A stretch of DNA of 64,000 nt, from NCBI RefSeq assembly GCF_000381125.1, contig NZ_KB905942.1, forward strand, positions 1-64,000. The letters are read 5' to 3'. The DNA is from Caldimonas manganoxidans ATCC BAA-369 (lineage in GTDB: Bacteria; Pseudomonadota; Gammaproteobacteria; Burkholderiales; Burkholderiaceae_C). The notes beneath the pieces are model-generated. The model saw nothing but the letters and a program-made list of their open reading frames with translations, did not search any database and was not told the origin of the DNA. The position numbers and the translations under genes were made by a program. This document shows positions 28,075 through 38,600 of the stretch, in pieces; the first letter of the stretch is position 1, and the number at the start of each line of letters is the position of its first letter.

Positions 28075-29351
28075 GACTCGAACCTCAGCGGATCGACCGG
28101 AGGGCGAACTACCTCCTGCATCCACTTGGCGCGGCGCTGCAACCATATGGACTGGGTGTTGGCGCGAGCAAACTCGACACCTCGTGCCGCCATGTCGGCC
28201 AAGCGCTGAGGGTCGGCGGCCAGCTGCTCGAGGCATTTCGCCAGGGCCTCGGGGTCCGGCCAAGGTGACAAGACGACAGATTGGCTGGCCTGGGCCAGAT
28301 CCCGGAAGTAGCTGATATCGAAAGCCAATAGAGGAATCCCGCGGGCCAAAGCATCGAAGGCTGCGCGAGGCGTATCTTCGACCAATGGAGTGGCCACACA
28401 CACATGCATGGAACGTAAACGTTCAAAGAGCTCTGGGCCATAAGGAACCGGTGACATGAAACTTACGGCGTCGTCCAAATCGGCATCGATCACCTGCGCG
28501 CGCAAATCCGCCTCGCACTCCCCTGATCCAATCAACGTCAGGCGGACGTCGGCCCCTCGTTGCCGGGCAATTCGAACCGCCTCGATGGCTTTGTCCAGCC
28601 CCTTGTATGGTACGAATCGACCGAAATACACCACCTGGAGCGGATGCCCAGCACAGCGCAACTCTTGAATACGCACCTGCAGCTCACCCTCGGTCAGCAC
28701 ATCCTCAAGACAATGTGCCACGTCATAAAAGTTCTTGACGTGAGGACGGCCTTTACCGAAATGTTTGACCATGGATGCGCTTTTGAGCAAGACGAGTTGA
28801 AACATGCGCGGGGCAAGCCACACCTGCGCATACACCAGAGGGTCGTAAACCAAACGGTTGACCAAATACTGCCTAAAGTTCCATAGTCCCACCTGGCGGA
28901 AACGACGAGAATGCTCACGAAAGTCGATGTCGACCAAAAACATGACTGGCCGACGTTGCAGCCACGCCGCAAAGTTGACCATGGCCATCAGAGGACGCCA
29001 GATGTCGTCAGCCACGCCTGAATGCACCACACCAGCACGACGTACGATACAAAGGATGCGGCGCCACAATTTCAGTGATTCACGCAACCAGAATCGCTTG
29101 GCCGACGTATCCGTCCGATGAGCGGGAACGAACAACACTCCGTCACGCTCGAAGTCCACTTCACTCAGGTGACCCGCACCCGCTGCATACTGCGCATCGG
29201 TCATCGCCGGAGCCAACAGTACGACCCGATCGAACGCACTGCCGATGCTGATGCGCAACTGCTTGAGGTGTTGCGCAAACGCACTTTCCGTGGCGAAGCG
29301 AGTGGCCGAGAACGGGTAAGCCGGGGCTTGTACGGCGATCACGTAGTCCAT
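28068..29351 (-). CDS. Glycosyltransferase, GT4-like
   Basis: 427 residues with a GT-B fold. The C-terminal half has VVYFGRFVPYKGLDKAIEA and LTLIGSGECEADL. The region near the E-x7-E motif, VEDTPRAAFDALARGIPLLA, fits a retaining GT4 enzyme with one acidic residue changed. It presumably adds a sugar to the lipid-linked repeat unit on the cytoplasmic side. It is the last gene of the long minus-strand operon containing the NRPS/PKS, 9 bases after the GT2 gene. Confidence 0.82.
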   Translation of the reverse strand: MDYVIAVQAPAYPFSATRFATESAFAQHLKQLRISIGSAFDRVVLLAPAMTDAQYAAGAGHLSEVDFERDGVLFVPAHRTDTSAKRFWLRESLKLWRRILCIVRRAGVVHSGVADDIWRPLMAMVNFAAWLQRRPVMFLVDIDFREHSRRFRQVGLWNFRQYLVNRLVYDPLVYAQVWLAPRMFQLVLLKSASMVKHFGKGRPHVKNFYDVAHCLEDVLTEGELQVRIQELRCAGHPLQVVYFGRFVPYKGLDKAIEAVRIARQRGADVRLTLIGSGECEADLRAQVIDADLDDAVSFMSPVPYGPELFERLRSMHVCVATPLVEDTPRAAFDALARGIPLLAFDISYFRDLAQASQSVVLSPWPDPEALAKCLEQLAADPQRLADMAARGVEFARANTQSIWLQRRAKWMQEVVRPPVDPLRFESH

Positions 29352-29360
29352 GAGCGAGTG

Positions 29361-30341
29361 TCACTTGTATTCAATCAACTGAGCACGGCGACCTTGCCAC
29401 TGGTCACGCCAAAACTGGAGATGGCCGACCAGTTCTGGAAAACGACTCAGGGTATGAAAAACAGCCTGCAGAATGCGCTCACGCGCGGACCCTCGAAATC
29501 GCAAAAATAGGCGCAACACCTGCAAAGGGTAGATCAGCAGCACCAACAAGGCCGCGGCGGACCACCATGGCCACAGCGCAAGCACCGCCCCGAGAGGCCC
29601 CAAAGACCACACCCAGGTCCGGCGGGTTTCACGCACACAATGTCGCTGCGCCGACGCGCCGTGCAGATACCGACCTGCCGCATAAGCATAGCCACTGCGA
29701 ACCATGCGCAGCCACCACTGCCGAAAGCGCGTCATGGCTGCGTCATGCAAAGTCATCTCCAGCGGCAATGCATAGAGCTCCCAGCCTGCGGTGCGCAGAC
29801 GCACACACAGCTCTGGTTCCTCACCCGCAATGAGGTCATCCCGGTAGCCTCCGACCTGCTCCAGCGCTTGGCGGCGCAACATCACGTCGCCGCCAAAAGA
29901 CTTCAACTTCCCTGGGGGCTTGTACCACTCCAGGTGACACAGCAAATTGAACACCGATCGTTCCGGGTAGCGTTCACGGCGCTGACCACACACAGCGGCC
30001 ACCTGTGGATGGGCCGCCAAAAAGGACTGGGCCTGTTCCAACCAACCGTCCACCACCTCGCAGTCCCCATCGACGAACTGGATCCACCGGACCTCAGGGG
30101 CCAACTGCAACAGCCGGCGCCAGCCGGCGTTGCGCGCGCGAGCTGCAGTGAAGGGAAGGGTCATGTCGAGCTCGACGCAGGCCACCCCCATCCCCTGCGC
30201 CAAGGCCAGCGACCCGTCGGTCGAACCGGAATCCACATACACCACATGGTCGGCCTGCGAGCACACCGACTCCAGGCAGCGCCGCAAGCGTTCCCCCTCA
30301 TTGCGGCCGATGATCACCACACCCAGTTGCGATCGTTCCAT
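29361..30341 (-). CDS. Glycosyltransferase family 2 protein
   Basis: About 326 residues. The GT-A domain begins VVIIGRNEGERLRRCLESV, with the nucleotide-binding YVDSGSTDGS and the metal-binding region FVDGDCEVVDGW. A LIAGEEPELCVRLRTAGW motif includes the catalytic acidic residue. Two C-terminal hydrophobic helices (about residues 240-275) suggest membrane attachment. The ATG at 30341 (MERSQ) was chosen over an upstream TTG at 30356. Confidence 0.85.
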   Translation of the reverse strand: MERSQLGVVIIGRNEGERLRRCLESVCSQADHVVYVDSGSTDGSLALAQGMGVACVELDMTLPFTAARARNAGWRRLLQLAPEVRWIQFVDGDCEVVDGWLEQAQSFLAAHPQVAAVCGQRRERYPERSVFNLLCHLEWYKPPGKLKSFGGDVMLRRQALEQVGGYRDDLIAGEEPELCVRLRTAGWELYALPLEMTLHDAAMTRFRQWWLRMVRSGYAYAAGRYLHGASAQRHCVRETRRTWVWSLGPLGAVLALWPWWSAAALLVLLIYPLQVLRLFLRFRGSARERILQAVFHTLSRFPELVGHLQFWRDQWQGRRAQLIEYK

Positions 30342-30363
30342 GCGCGCCCCGCTCAAGCAATAC

Positions 30364-31635
30364 TCACACCTGAAGTGCTTTGCTAACCATCGGCAAGCGA
30401 CTTGCGGCCATCATGTGCCGGACCCTGGCCGCAAAGGTGTCTTCGAACGCATGGCGCAGGGCAAACTCACGCCCGCGGCGAGCAGCAGTCGCAAGCTCCT
30501 CACGATCCCTAGACAAACGCGCTACCTGCTGGGCCAAATGCTCCACGTTCCCCATGGGGCTGAGCCATCCACTGCCGGAATGCTGGACGATGCCTTTGAA
30601 CGCCTCATTGTCATACCCGGCGATCGGAACACCACAGGACATCACCTCAGGGTAGGTGCTCGAGGGATCACCTTGCGTGTGGCAGCAGATGAATAGATCA
30701 GTGCTTTGTTTGAGCAAAGGAATCCATTGCTGCTTGAAGTCCAGAACACCCATCAGACGGACTTCGTTGGACACTCCCCGCCGATCAATCTCTCTCGCGA
30801 GGCGCTCTTCGAGAGTACCCCGACCATAGATATCAAGTGTGAATGAAATACCCAGTCGTTTGAGTGCCTGCGCAAAGCGCGGTAAATCGAGCACCCCCTT
30901 CATTGGAATCAAACGTCCACCAAACACCAAGCGCAATGGCCCACCTTCCCTTAGCGCCGCCAGCTTGATATTCAGACTGTCCTCATCGATCACGTTGCTC
31001 CGTGACACACGATTGTCGAAAAAGAGCATCACATTCGAGTGAAGGTGACGATATACCTCATATGTTGGTGATCCACTGCACTGCAATCCGGCTGACAGCG
31101 CCAACGCACGGCGACGCTTCGCCTCGGCCTGCATCAACCACAACTTGCGCCGCCAGCGACGAATGGGGTTGCTCACCTCCGCATCGACGATTTGCATTTC
31201 CGTCTTCAAGGTGTACTCACTGGTGAACACGATGGGAACGCCGAGGCGTCGACACAAGCGTGCCGTCTCCAACTCGAAGGGTGACAAGAAGGCCATCACC
31301 AGGGCGGCCCGATGAATGCGCGATGCCAGATCGTCCAGACGGCTCGGGCGCAGCTCGAACGCCGGAGAAAACTTCTCTGGCATGATCTCGACATGGTCCA
31401 TGTCCGTTCCCATGGTGTCGGTGAGTCGAACCAGCGTGGTCACCGGCCCAGGCCAAGACTGCGCATAAGAATTCACACCATCGATGAACTTTTGGGTGAG
31501 GATCAAGCCTCCATGGGACCCACGGGCAGCCTTCAGGCTGGGCAGCAAGATAAGTTCGTGGCTGGGATCTGATTGAACCTCGGCTGAGAGCGGCTGTTGC
31601 CACGGCGCTGGCATGAACTCGACCACGTGATTCAT
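30364..31635 (-). CDS. Glycosyltransferase, GT4-like
   Basis: 423 residues, GT-B fold. The C-terminal domain has LRLVFGGRLIPMKGVLDL, FTLDIYGRGTLEERL and a DPSSTYPEVMSCGVPIAGYD segment equivalent to the E-x7-E donor-binding region. It is likely a retaining transferase in assembly of the polysaccharide or of the glycoconjugate made with the NRPS/PKS product. Its start overlaps the stop of the GT61 gene by 4 bases (ATGA), indicating coupled translation. Confidence 0.82.
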   Translation of the reverse strand: MNHVVEFMPAPWQQPLSAEVQSDPSHELILLPSLKAARGSHGGLILTQKFIDGVNSYAQSWPGPVTTLVRLTDTMGTDMDHVEIMPEKFSPAFELRPSRLDDLASRIHRAALVMAFLSPFELETARLCRRLGVPIVFTSEYTLKTEMQIVDAEVSNPIRRWRRKLWLMQAEAKRRRALALSAGLQCSGSPTYEVYRHLHSNVMLFFDNRVSRSNVIDEDSLNIKLAALREGGPLRLVFGGRLIPMKGVLDLPRFAQALKRLGISFTLDIYGRGTLEERLAREIDRRGVSNEVRLMGVLDFKQQWIPLLKQSTDLFICCHTQGDPSSTYPEVMSCGVPIAGYDNEAFKGIVQHSGSGWLSPMGNVEHLAQQVARLSRDREELATAARRGREFALRHAFEDTFAARVRHMMAASRLPMVSKALQV

Positions 31636-32693
31636 GACAGCCGCTCCAACAAGCGAAGAACCTCGTCGATCACCACCTTGAACCCACCGGGGGCTGGCTC
31701 GGCCACCACGAATGCAAACCGCATATGCATGCGATCGGTGTATTCCTTGTACGCCAAAGCGAAGCGGTCGGGCGGCTGGATGACCAGGAGGCTCGCGCCA
31801 TCGGCCACCGAGAAGATGGCATGTGACAAATGGCTCCCCTCGACGGCAACGACCACGGGAGCATCCAAAGAGCGCCACGCAATCTCGTTCGCGCTCAGGT
31901 GTTCCGGGTCGAGAATGTCATACCCCAGTGCGCGCAGGGTCTGCTCCAGGTCGTCTTCATTGACCAGGCTGCGCGGCTCACCCAGGACGCCGCGGCGCAA
32001 ATAGACCCCTGCGGGCGGTGATCGATTCGGTTGCTGCTTCAGGCTTGCCCGCAAGCGGCGACGCAGCTCTACGTAACGCCGGAGTTTGAAAGTGTTCTGC
32101 GCAAAGTCGGTGTAGTAGACCAAGCGCCGGATGCGCGCCCTCAGCGGCACATGGTGCTGCGGCAGTTGCAGCAAACTCCGATAGCCCGCTTCGTGAAGGT
32201 AGGGCTTGGAGACCATCGCGATGCACGGGCTGCCAGGCTCAGGAATGAGGCTCAATGGCATGTCGTCGAGCATCATGGTTCCGAAGAAATGGCTGCCGGA
32301 GTGGCTGGTCATCAAGTGCACTTCGTCCAAGCTTTCGACAGGGGCTGCCCCCATGTCGAGCACTTTTTCGTCGCCATATCCGACCTTGAGCTTGGACGCG
32401 CCGCGGTAGAGAAACGCCCCGACCAGGTCGACATCGGTCACCAGATGCGCCACCGAGGCCGCATGTTCGATGAAACCGCCGGCCAATAGCGTGTGCTCGG
32501 CATCCCAGTTCCGCCACGGCGACAGGGCAGCAATCCGCTCGATCGCACCGGGCAAGAACAGCGCAGGCGGCACCATGGTGCGCTGCGCAGGACACAGCAC
32601 CCACTCACGACTGGCCATGCGATGAAACTCCGGTGAGCGGCCGGCCACCACACGCCGAAACACACGCTTGACCATGGGCAGGTTCAGTTGCAT
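31632..32693 (-). CDS. Glycosyltransferase family 61 (DUF563) protein
   Basis: 353 residues. The conserved region near the C-terminus (GVYLRRGVLGEPRSLVNEDDLEQ, then VVVAVEGSHLSHAIF and a final LVIQPPDRF) matches the GT61/DUF563 family, whose E-G-S/A-x-x-H core is visible as EGSHLSH. Bacterial members act in capsule and exopolysaccharide synthesis. It lies 26 bases after the phosphopantetheinyl transferase gene in the same orientation. Confidence 0.75.
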   Translation of the reverse strand: MQLNLPMVKRVFRRVVAGRSPEFHRMASREWVLCPAQRTMVPPALFLPGAIERIAALSPWRNWDAEHTLLAGGFIEHAASVAHLVTDVDLVGAFLYRGASKLKVGYGDEKVLDMGAAPVESLDEVHLMTSHSGSHFFGTMMLDDMPLSLIPEPGSPCIAMVSKPYLHEAGYRSLLQLPQHHVPLRARIRRLVYYTDFAQNTFKLRRYVELRRRLRASLKQQPNRSPPAGVYLRRGVLGEPRSLVNEDDLEQTLRALGYDILDPEHLSANEIAWRSLDAPVVVAVEGSHLSHAIFSVADGASLLVIQPPDRFALAYKEYTDRMHMRFAFVVAEPAPGGFKVVIDEVLRLLERLS

Positions 32694-32719
32694 CACATCG
32701 CTCCGCAAGACGACTTGGA

Positions 32720-33451
32720 TCACGCCGGCCCGAGTCGCCGGGCAAGGGCCCCGACCCACCGGACCGTCCCGCCTCCAACATCCCCGCCCCAGAAGCTTCG
32801 AACGCAGAGTCGTTCGATGCGCTGCCCGACCTGGATCTGAACCTGCGTGACGCCGCCGCTCAAGCCCACCTCGAACGAACGGGCGTTCAGGTTGAAGCCC
32901 TCTCCCAACGCTTTGAGGCAGGCCTCTTTGCGGGTCCATCCCTGCAAGAACAGCCGATCGCGAACCGATCCGTCAGCCCGGAGCAGCTCGGCTTGCTCCT
33001 GAGGTCCAAACACGGTCATGGCCAGATCGTGCGCATCCTCGATGCTGCGCATCACCTCCAGATCGACACCCACCTCACCGTCTTTGCATAGCGCGATCAA
33101 TGCCACATCGACGCTATGGCTGAGGTTGAAGTGCCATGACGCCCACGCCGGGTTCGCCAAGTAGGGCTTGCCACGCGGCCCGGTGTCGAACCGGAGCTCG
33201 ACCGGACTGCACCCCAGATGACGGGCCAGTCGATCCCGCAGGGCGACATGGGCTGCCACGTAGCGACGTCGATCCCTATCCAACCTGAATCGCTCGCCAC
33301 GCTCGCGTTCTCGTGGCGACAAGCCGGCCTGCGCCTGCTCGCTGGGCCAATGTTCCAGCCCCGCCAGCCAAAGCGCCACCCCATCGCAGCACACCGGATG
33401 GGAATCTCCGACACGTAGCGAGATCATCTCGGGCAGATCAAGCTCGATCAT
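32720..33451 (-). CDS. 4'-phosphopantetheinyl transferase (Sfp-type)
   Basis: 243 residues. The Sfp signature motifs are present: GRGKPYL-like PRGKPYLAN, FNLSHSVDVALIAL, the magnesium-binding GEVGVDLEVMRSIED and WTRKEACLKALGEG. It transfers the phosphopantetheine arm of coenzyme A to carrier domains, converting apo PCP and ACP to the active form. It is encoded in the same operon as the NRPS and PKS, each of which carries one carrier domain, so these are its likely substrates. Its 5' end overlaps the 3' end of the DegT gene by 14 bases. Confidence 0.92.
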   Translation of the reverse strand: MIELDLPEMISLRVGDSHPVCCDGVALWLAGLEHWPSEQAQAGLSPRERERGERFRLDRDRRRYVAAHVALRDRLARHLGCSPVELRFDTGPRGKPYLANPAWASWHFNLSHSVDVALIALCKDGEVGVDLEVMRSIEDAHDLAMTVFGPQEQAELLRADGSVRDRLFLQGWTRKEACLKALGEGFNLNARSFEVGLSGGVTQVQIQVGQRIERLCVRSFWGGDVGGGTVRWVGALARRLGPA

Positions 33452-34547
33452 GTCGAAGCAACTCGATGATGCGAGACTGTTCACTCGTTTGCAGTCCCGG
33501 GTAAATGGGCAAGCACAAAATCTGATCGGCCACGGCCCGGGCCACGGGCAGCAGGCGCGATGCCGGCGACACGCGGTCCCGGTAACGCGGCAAATCGCTG
33601 ACCAGCGGGAAGAAGTAACGGCGCGCATGGATGCCGTTGGCCTTCAAGCGCTTCAGAACATCGTCCCGAGTCTGTCCATACGCTGGCTCGACCCGAATCG
33701 GAAAATAGGCGTGATTCGGTTCTTCCTCCGGCACCGCCCTTGGAAGAACGATCCCGGGTACACCGGCAAGCCCTTCCCGGTAGTAGGCATCGATGTGAGC
33801 CCGCTGCCTGATGGATGCATCGATGTGTTCGAGCTGCAACAAGCCCAGTGCAGCGCAGAACTCGTTCATCTTGCCATTCAGGCCCAGGCCTTCCACATGG
33901 TTGTCTTCGACGATCCCGAAGTTTTTGAGCCGGTCGAGCACGGCCTTCGTGTGTTCATCCCGAGCCACCATCGCTCCCCCCTCGAAGGTGTTGAAGACCT
34001 TGGTGGCGTGGAAGCTCATCACCGAGACGTCGCCCCAAGACATCAATGAACGTCCTCTCAGCCTCACGCCGAAGGCATGCGCAGCGTCGTACACCAGCCT
34101 CAAGCCATGAGTGCTTGCCAGCGCTTCGAAGGCATCCACGTCGCAAGCGTGACCAAAGCAATGCACCGGAAGAATGGCACAGGTGTCCGTGGTGATGGCT
34201 CGCTCGACGGCTCCGGGGTCCAAATTCAGGCTGACAGGATCGATGTCTGCAAACACAGGGGTCAATCCAGCCCATTCGATGGCCTGAACCGTGGCCACGA
34301 AGGTGAACGGCGTCGTGATGACCTCGCCGCGTAAACCGAGCGCCCGCAGCGCCAACATGAGCCCGATCGTCGCGTTGGTGCACAGGCTCAGATGCGCCAC
34401 CCCCAGATGACGCATCAGTGCAGCTTCGAATCTCTGGTGAAAGGGGCCGCCATTGGTCAGCACCCGGCTGGACCAAATCTCCTGCAGGCTGGGCAGCAGG
34501 GATTCCAGAGGGGGCAGTTCCGGTCGCGCCACGTGTACTCGATGCAT
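33438..34547 (-). CDS. DegT/DnrJ/EryC1/StrS-family PLP aminotransferase
   Basis: 369 residues, fold type I. The PLP lysine is Lys183 in SFHATKVFNTFEGG, and Asp154 in LVYDAAHAFG should contact the pyridine nitrogen. These enzymes convert nucleotide-linked keto-sugars into amino sugars, so an amino sugar is probably present in the product of this operon. The start at 34547 has AGGA six bases upstream; an ATG at 34571 would add 8 residues. It sits between a GT2 gene and the phosphopantetheinyl transferase. Confidence 0.9.
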   Translation of the reverse strand: MHRVHVARPELPPLESLLPSLQEIWSSRVLTNGGPFHQRFEAALMRHLGVAHLSLCTNATIGLMLALRALGLRGEVITTPFTFVATVQAIEWAGLTPVFADIDPVSLNLDPGAVERAITTDTCAILPVHCFGHACDVDAFEALASTHGLRLVYDAAHAFGVRLRGRSLMSWGDVSVMSFHATKVFNTFEGGAMVARDEHTKAVLDRLKNFGIVEDNHVEGLGLNGKMNEFCAALGLLQLEHIDASIRQRAHIDAYYREGLAGVPGIVLPRAVPEEEPNHAYFPIRVEPAYGQTRDDVLKRLKANGIHARRYFFPLVSDLPRYRDRVSPASRLLPVARAVADQILCLPIYPGLQTSEQSRIIELLRHDRA

Positions 34548-34597
34548 GGTGTTCCTGACCCCGTCTCGCATGCAGCCACCACCGATCGCGTAGACCG

Positions 34598-35662
34598 CTA
34601 GCGGTGGATGAGCGTGAGCCCGTCTTCGGCGTCGGGCTTCCACAGAGGACGCCACAGCACCGAATGAGCAATGAAGTCACTCAGCATCTTCGGCGGGTCC
34701 GGATCTTCCTTGCCCTGCAAACGCCGACGCACTCGCCAAAGAGAAAATCCCAAGATCCACGCAAGATCCGCGATCGAGCCGTAAAGCCGACCATGGTGCT
34801 TCACGAAATAGCGACGGCGAGATTCGAACCAATACGCTGGCCGTCGTGGTACGACCGCAAGACGAGCGGTCACCCCAGTGCTCTGCCCGGCGATGTGCAT
34901 CACGCGGGCGGTCGGCTCGTACCACACCTCCCATCCGGCTCGGCGGGCGCGGCGGCAAAAATCGGTTTCCTCGTAATAGAGGAAATAGCCCTCGTCCATC
35001 AGCCCCACCTGCTCGAACACCTCACGGCGCACCATCATGCTGGCACCGCAGACCCAATCGACCGTTTGCGGCTGTGAGCCCATGCGTCGGGCCACGAGCT
35101 TGGCACGCAACAAGCGCGTCACCCAACCGAGGCGAATCGCATGCTCGAACTCGCTGGCGATGGAAGGAAAACGAAACGCATAGGGCCAGGGCTGACCATC
35201 GTCATTGTCGATGCCACTGCCGACGATGCCCGCACGCGGATAACGCTTCACAAACTCGGTCAGCGCGGCCAAGGCCCCAGGCCGCACCACGGTGTCCGGG
35301 TTGAGCAGCCAGAAATAGTCTGGGGGGCGATCGCAACGAAGCGCCGCACGCAGCGCGAGGTTGTTGCCATAAGCAAAGCCGCCGTTGCGTTTGGACTCCA
35401 AGACCGACGCCCATGCTTGCCATCCGTTCGTCTCGATGGCCTGACGGATCCGCGCCTCCGAGCCGTCACCGGAGGCATTGTCCACCACGACCACGCGCGC
35501 GCGCCCCTCCGGAACGCCGGCTTCTGATGCGAGTGATCGAAGGCAGTCGATCACCAGAGCCGCCGTGCGGTAGTTGACGATCACGACCAGCGTCTCTACC
35601 CCGGCAGGACACCGATCGTCCGACTGTACGTGGGGGGCCGGTACGGGCGACACACCCATCAT
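34598..35662 (-). CDS. Glycosyltransferase family 2 protein (rhamnosyltransferase-like)
   Basis: 354 residues, GT-A fold. VVIVNYRTAALVIDCLRSL leads into VVVDNASGDGSE, and NPDTVVRPGAL is the DxD-equivalent. The YEETDFCRRARRAGW motif is typical of the WcaA/rhamnosyltransferase-like subgroup. The start overlaps the PKS stop codon by 4 bases. A second in-frame ATG three bases later (35659) has better spacing from AGG. It is directly downstream of the PKS and may glycosylate the polyketide-bearing intermediate, but a role in the main polymer is equally possible. Confidence 0.85.
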   Translation of the reverse strand: MMGVSPVPAPHVQSDDRCPAGVETLVVIVNYRTAALVIDCLRSLASEAGVPEGRARVVVVDNASGDGSEARIRQAIETNGWQAWASVLESKRNGGFAYGNNLALRAALRCDRPPDYFWLLNPDTVVRPGALAALTEFVKRYPRAGIVGSGIDNDDGQPWPYAFRFPSIASEFEHAIRLGWVTRLLRAKLVARRMGSQPQTVDWVCGASMMVRREVFEQVGLMDEGYFLYYEETDFCRRARRAGWEVWYEPTARVMHIAGQSTGVTARLAVVPRRPAYWFESRRRYFVKHHGRLYGSIADLAWILGFSLWRVRRRLQGKEDPDPPKMLSDFIAHSVLWRPLWKPDAEDGLTLIHR

Positions 35663-38600
35663 TCCACCTCTGCCGGCTGGCGCTGCTCGGACCGCACGAA
35701 GGCCGGGCTGGCCGCGGCCGATCCATCGCTTCGAGGTGGCACACGCTCATGCGAGCCCCCATGACGCGACACGGCCTCATCGATGCATTGCTGCATGTGC
35801 TGGGCCAACACGCCCACATGCGGCTCCTGCAGCATGCTCGTGTGGCCCCCCGGCACATCGATCACTTTCACGGTGCCGTCCACACGCGCCCCCCAGCCCA
35901 GTTGGTCGTCGCTGTAGATGTTCTGGTACGGCTCATCGGCCTCGCTTCCATCGCCCTGAGTGCCTCGGAACACCACCACGTCCCCGCTTCTGAACAGACC
36001 TTGGGGTCGATGCTCCCTGTGAGCGACTTCGTACATCTTCAGGAAGTCCAGCCCATGTTCCTCGTCGGATGGCGAGGAGCCCACCTCACTGCGCTGGGCC
36101 TGATCCCGCATGGCTTTCACTTTGCGTGCCGTCTGGAAGCGCTCCAGGCGGGACTGCACTTCGTACAGCGCGAGGTTGCGGGTCTTGGCCAGCATTTTCG
36201 GCACGGCTCTGCCGATGCGCTGCAAGGTCGAGCCGGCACTCGGATCATTGAGCGTGCCCAAGAAACGGTGAATCCGTTTCTGAGTTTGTCGGAAGGGGCG
36301 CTCCTCGGCTTGCACGTCCGCGGCATCCATGATGCCGACGAAGATGGCTTTCTGTCCCGCGTCTTCGAGCTGGCGCGCCATCTCGAAAGCAATCACACCG
36401 CCCGCACACAGCCCCGTCAGCAGATACGGCCCTTCGGGCTGCACGCTGCGCATCGCCCGCACATGCGCCGCGGCCATATCGACGATGCGGGTGTGGACGT
36501 ATCGGCCATCATGATGCATTTCGGGCTGCAAGCCGTAAACGGCATGGCCTTGATCGAGCTTGAGAGCCAAGCTGCGGTACAGCAGCGTTTCTCCCTTGCC
36601 ATCATGGACGAAGAAGATCGGCAATCGCTCGCCGCCGGCGCGAATGCGTACCACCGTCTTGGGCAAGGTCGGCGCATCCACACCGACCGTGCGCTCCGCC
36701 GACGCGACACTGCCGCCTTGCGCCGCGCCGCCTGCGACGGGATCGGCTGGCGGGGGCTCGATCAAAGCGGCCAATGTCTCCACCGTCGGAGCCTCGAGCA
36801 GCGCCGTCAGTGGCAACGCCTTGCCCGTCTTGCGCTTGAGCTTGTTGATGACCTGCACGGCCAGCAGCGAATGGCCGCCCAAATCGAAAAAGTTGTCGCT
36901 GGCACTGACCTGGGCCACACCCAGCATGTCTGCCCACATTTGCGCGATGAGACGCTCGGTGTCGGTTCGAGGCGCTTTCCAGTTGGGGCGCGCGTTTTCC
37001 GCTGCAGCCTGCGCCGCGACCGACGCCGGGGGCGTTGCCGGCATGCGCAGCTTCTCCAGGGTGGCGTGCAGATCCTGCGGAGACACGGCCACCTGGGCCA
37101 GGCGGCCATGCGCCAGGACACGCTCGAACACCTCGGCGCCCTCGACGCTGCGCAGTCCTTCGGACAAGCCCATCTCCAAGACCTTGTTGGCCGTCGCGCG
37201 GGGCCGCTGCGCGGCCACGGTGCCCGCATCGGCCGGCGCGTCGAGCAAGGCTTTGTCGCGCACACGCACCATCGTGAACTCGCGAATGTCCACCAGCACT
37301 CGGCCGCTTTCGTCCATGATCGTGACGTCATAGACCGCAAACTGCGGCGGGGTCTGCGCCGGAGGGCGTAAACGGATGTGGCTGTACACCTTGGCCGTCA
37401 GCGGGGCAAAAATCTGCAGGCAGCCATACGAGGCGGGCACGAAGAAGTCGCGCGCCTCGTCAAAGCCAGGAATCAAGGACTGCGCACCGGCCGTGGCCAT
37501 GTCCATCATGGCCGGGTGCAACTCGAACTGCAGCAAGTCGTCGCTGAAAGTCGGCGGCAGCTCCAGGGTTGCCAAGGCCTCGCCGTGGCCAAACTCGATG
37601 CGGCGCAAGTTGCTCCAGCGCGGCCCGAACTGCAAGTGCAGCGCTTGTTCATCGCCGCGGAAATTCTGCACGCGCATGGTGCAGCGCCCGGCAATCGCCG
37701 CAGGTGCGGGTGTCACCGGCGGCATGGCGTCCACATAGCCCACTTCGCCTCGCACGTGGTCGGTCCATTCACCTTCAGCAGCGCCGGCGGTGGCGCTGCG
37801 CAACGCGAAGTCGTACTGACCGCCCGGCAGCGACCGCAGGTGCACGCGCAGTTCACGCTGCTCACCCTCGCGCACCACGAAAGGGGACTGGAACGTGACA
37901 TCGCGCAATTCCAGCGCGCGGGGTTGGGCTCGCCGAGTCGCTGCGGCCCGCACGATCTCCAGGTATCCCGTGCCGGGGATGAGCGCATGCCCCCCGCGGA
38001 GGCGGTGTTCGTCGAGCAGCCAATGCCGATCGACGGAAAAGCGGGGGCTGTACACACGCTCTTCTTCCGTGTCCAGCAAGCAGCGCTCCAGCAGTGGATG
38101 ATCCACCGGCACCCCGTCGTCCGAGGCCTCGTCGGCCGCACCCAGGCCCAGCTGGCGCGCCAGTTCGGCCGCCATGCCCACTTCCTGCCACTGGCTCCAG
38201 TTGATGGCCACGGTGTGGCACCCCTCGCGGGTCATGCGATCTTGGGCAAAAGCATCGAGGAAGGCATTGGCCGCGGCATAGTCGAACTGCCCGGCCAGAC
38301 CAGCAAACGAACTGATCGAGGAAAACAACACCAGAAAGTCCAGCGGCATGTCGCCCAGCACTGCATCCAGCGTGAGCGTGCCCTGCACTTTGGGCGCCAG
38401 TACCGCGGCGGCGGCCTGGGGATCCTTCAATTGGATGACCCCATCATCCAGCACCCCCGCGGTGTGCAGCACACCGTGCACAACGCCGAAGCGCGCCACC
38501 GCCTGCTTGACGGCCTGGCGCATCTGCGCGAGATCGGTCACATCGGCCTGGACCACCATCACTTCCGCACCGGCGGATTCCAGCGCCATCACATCCCGGA

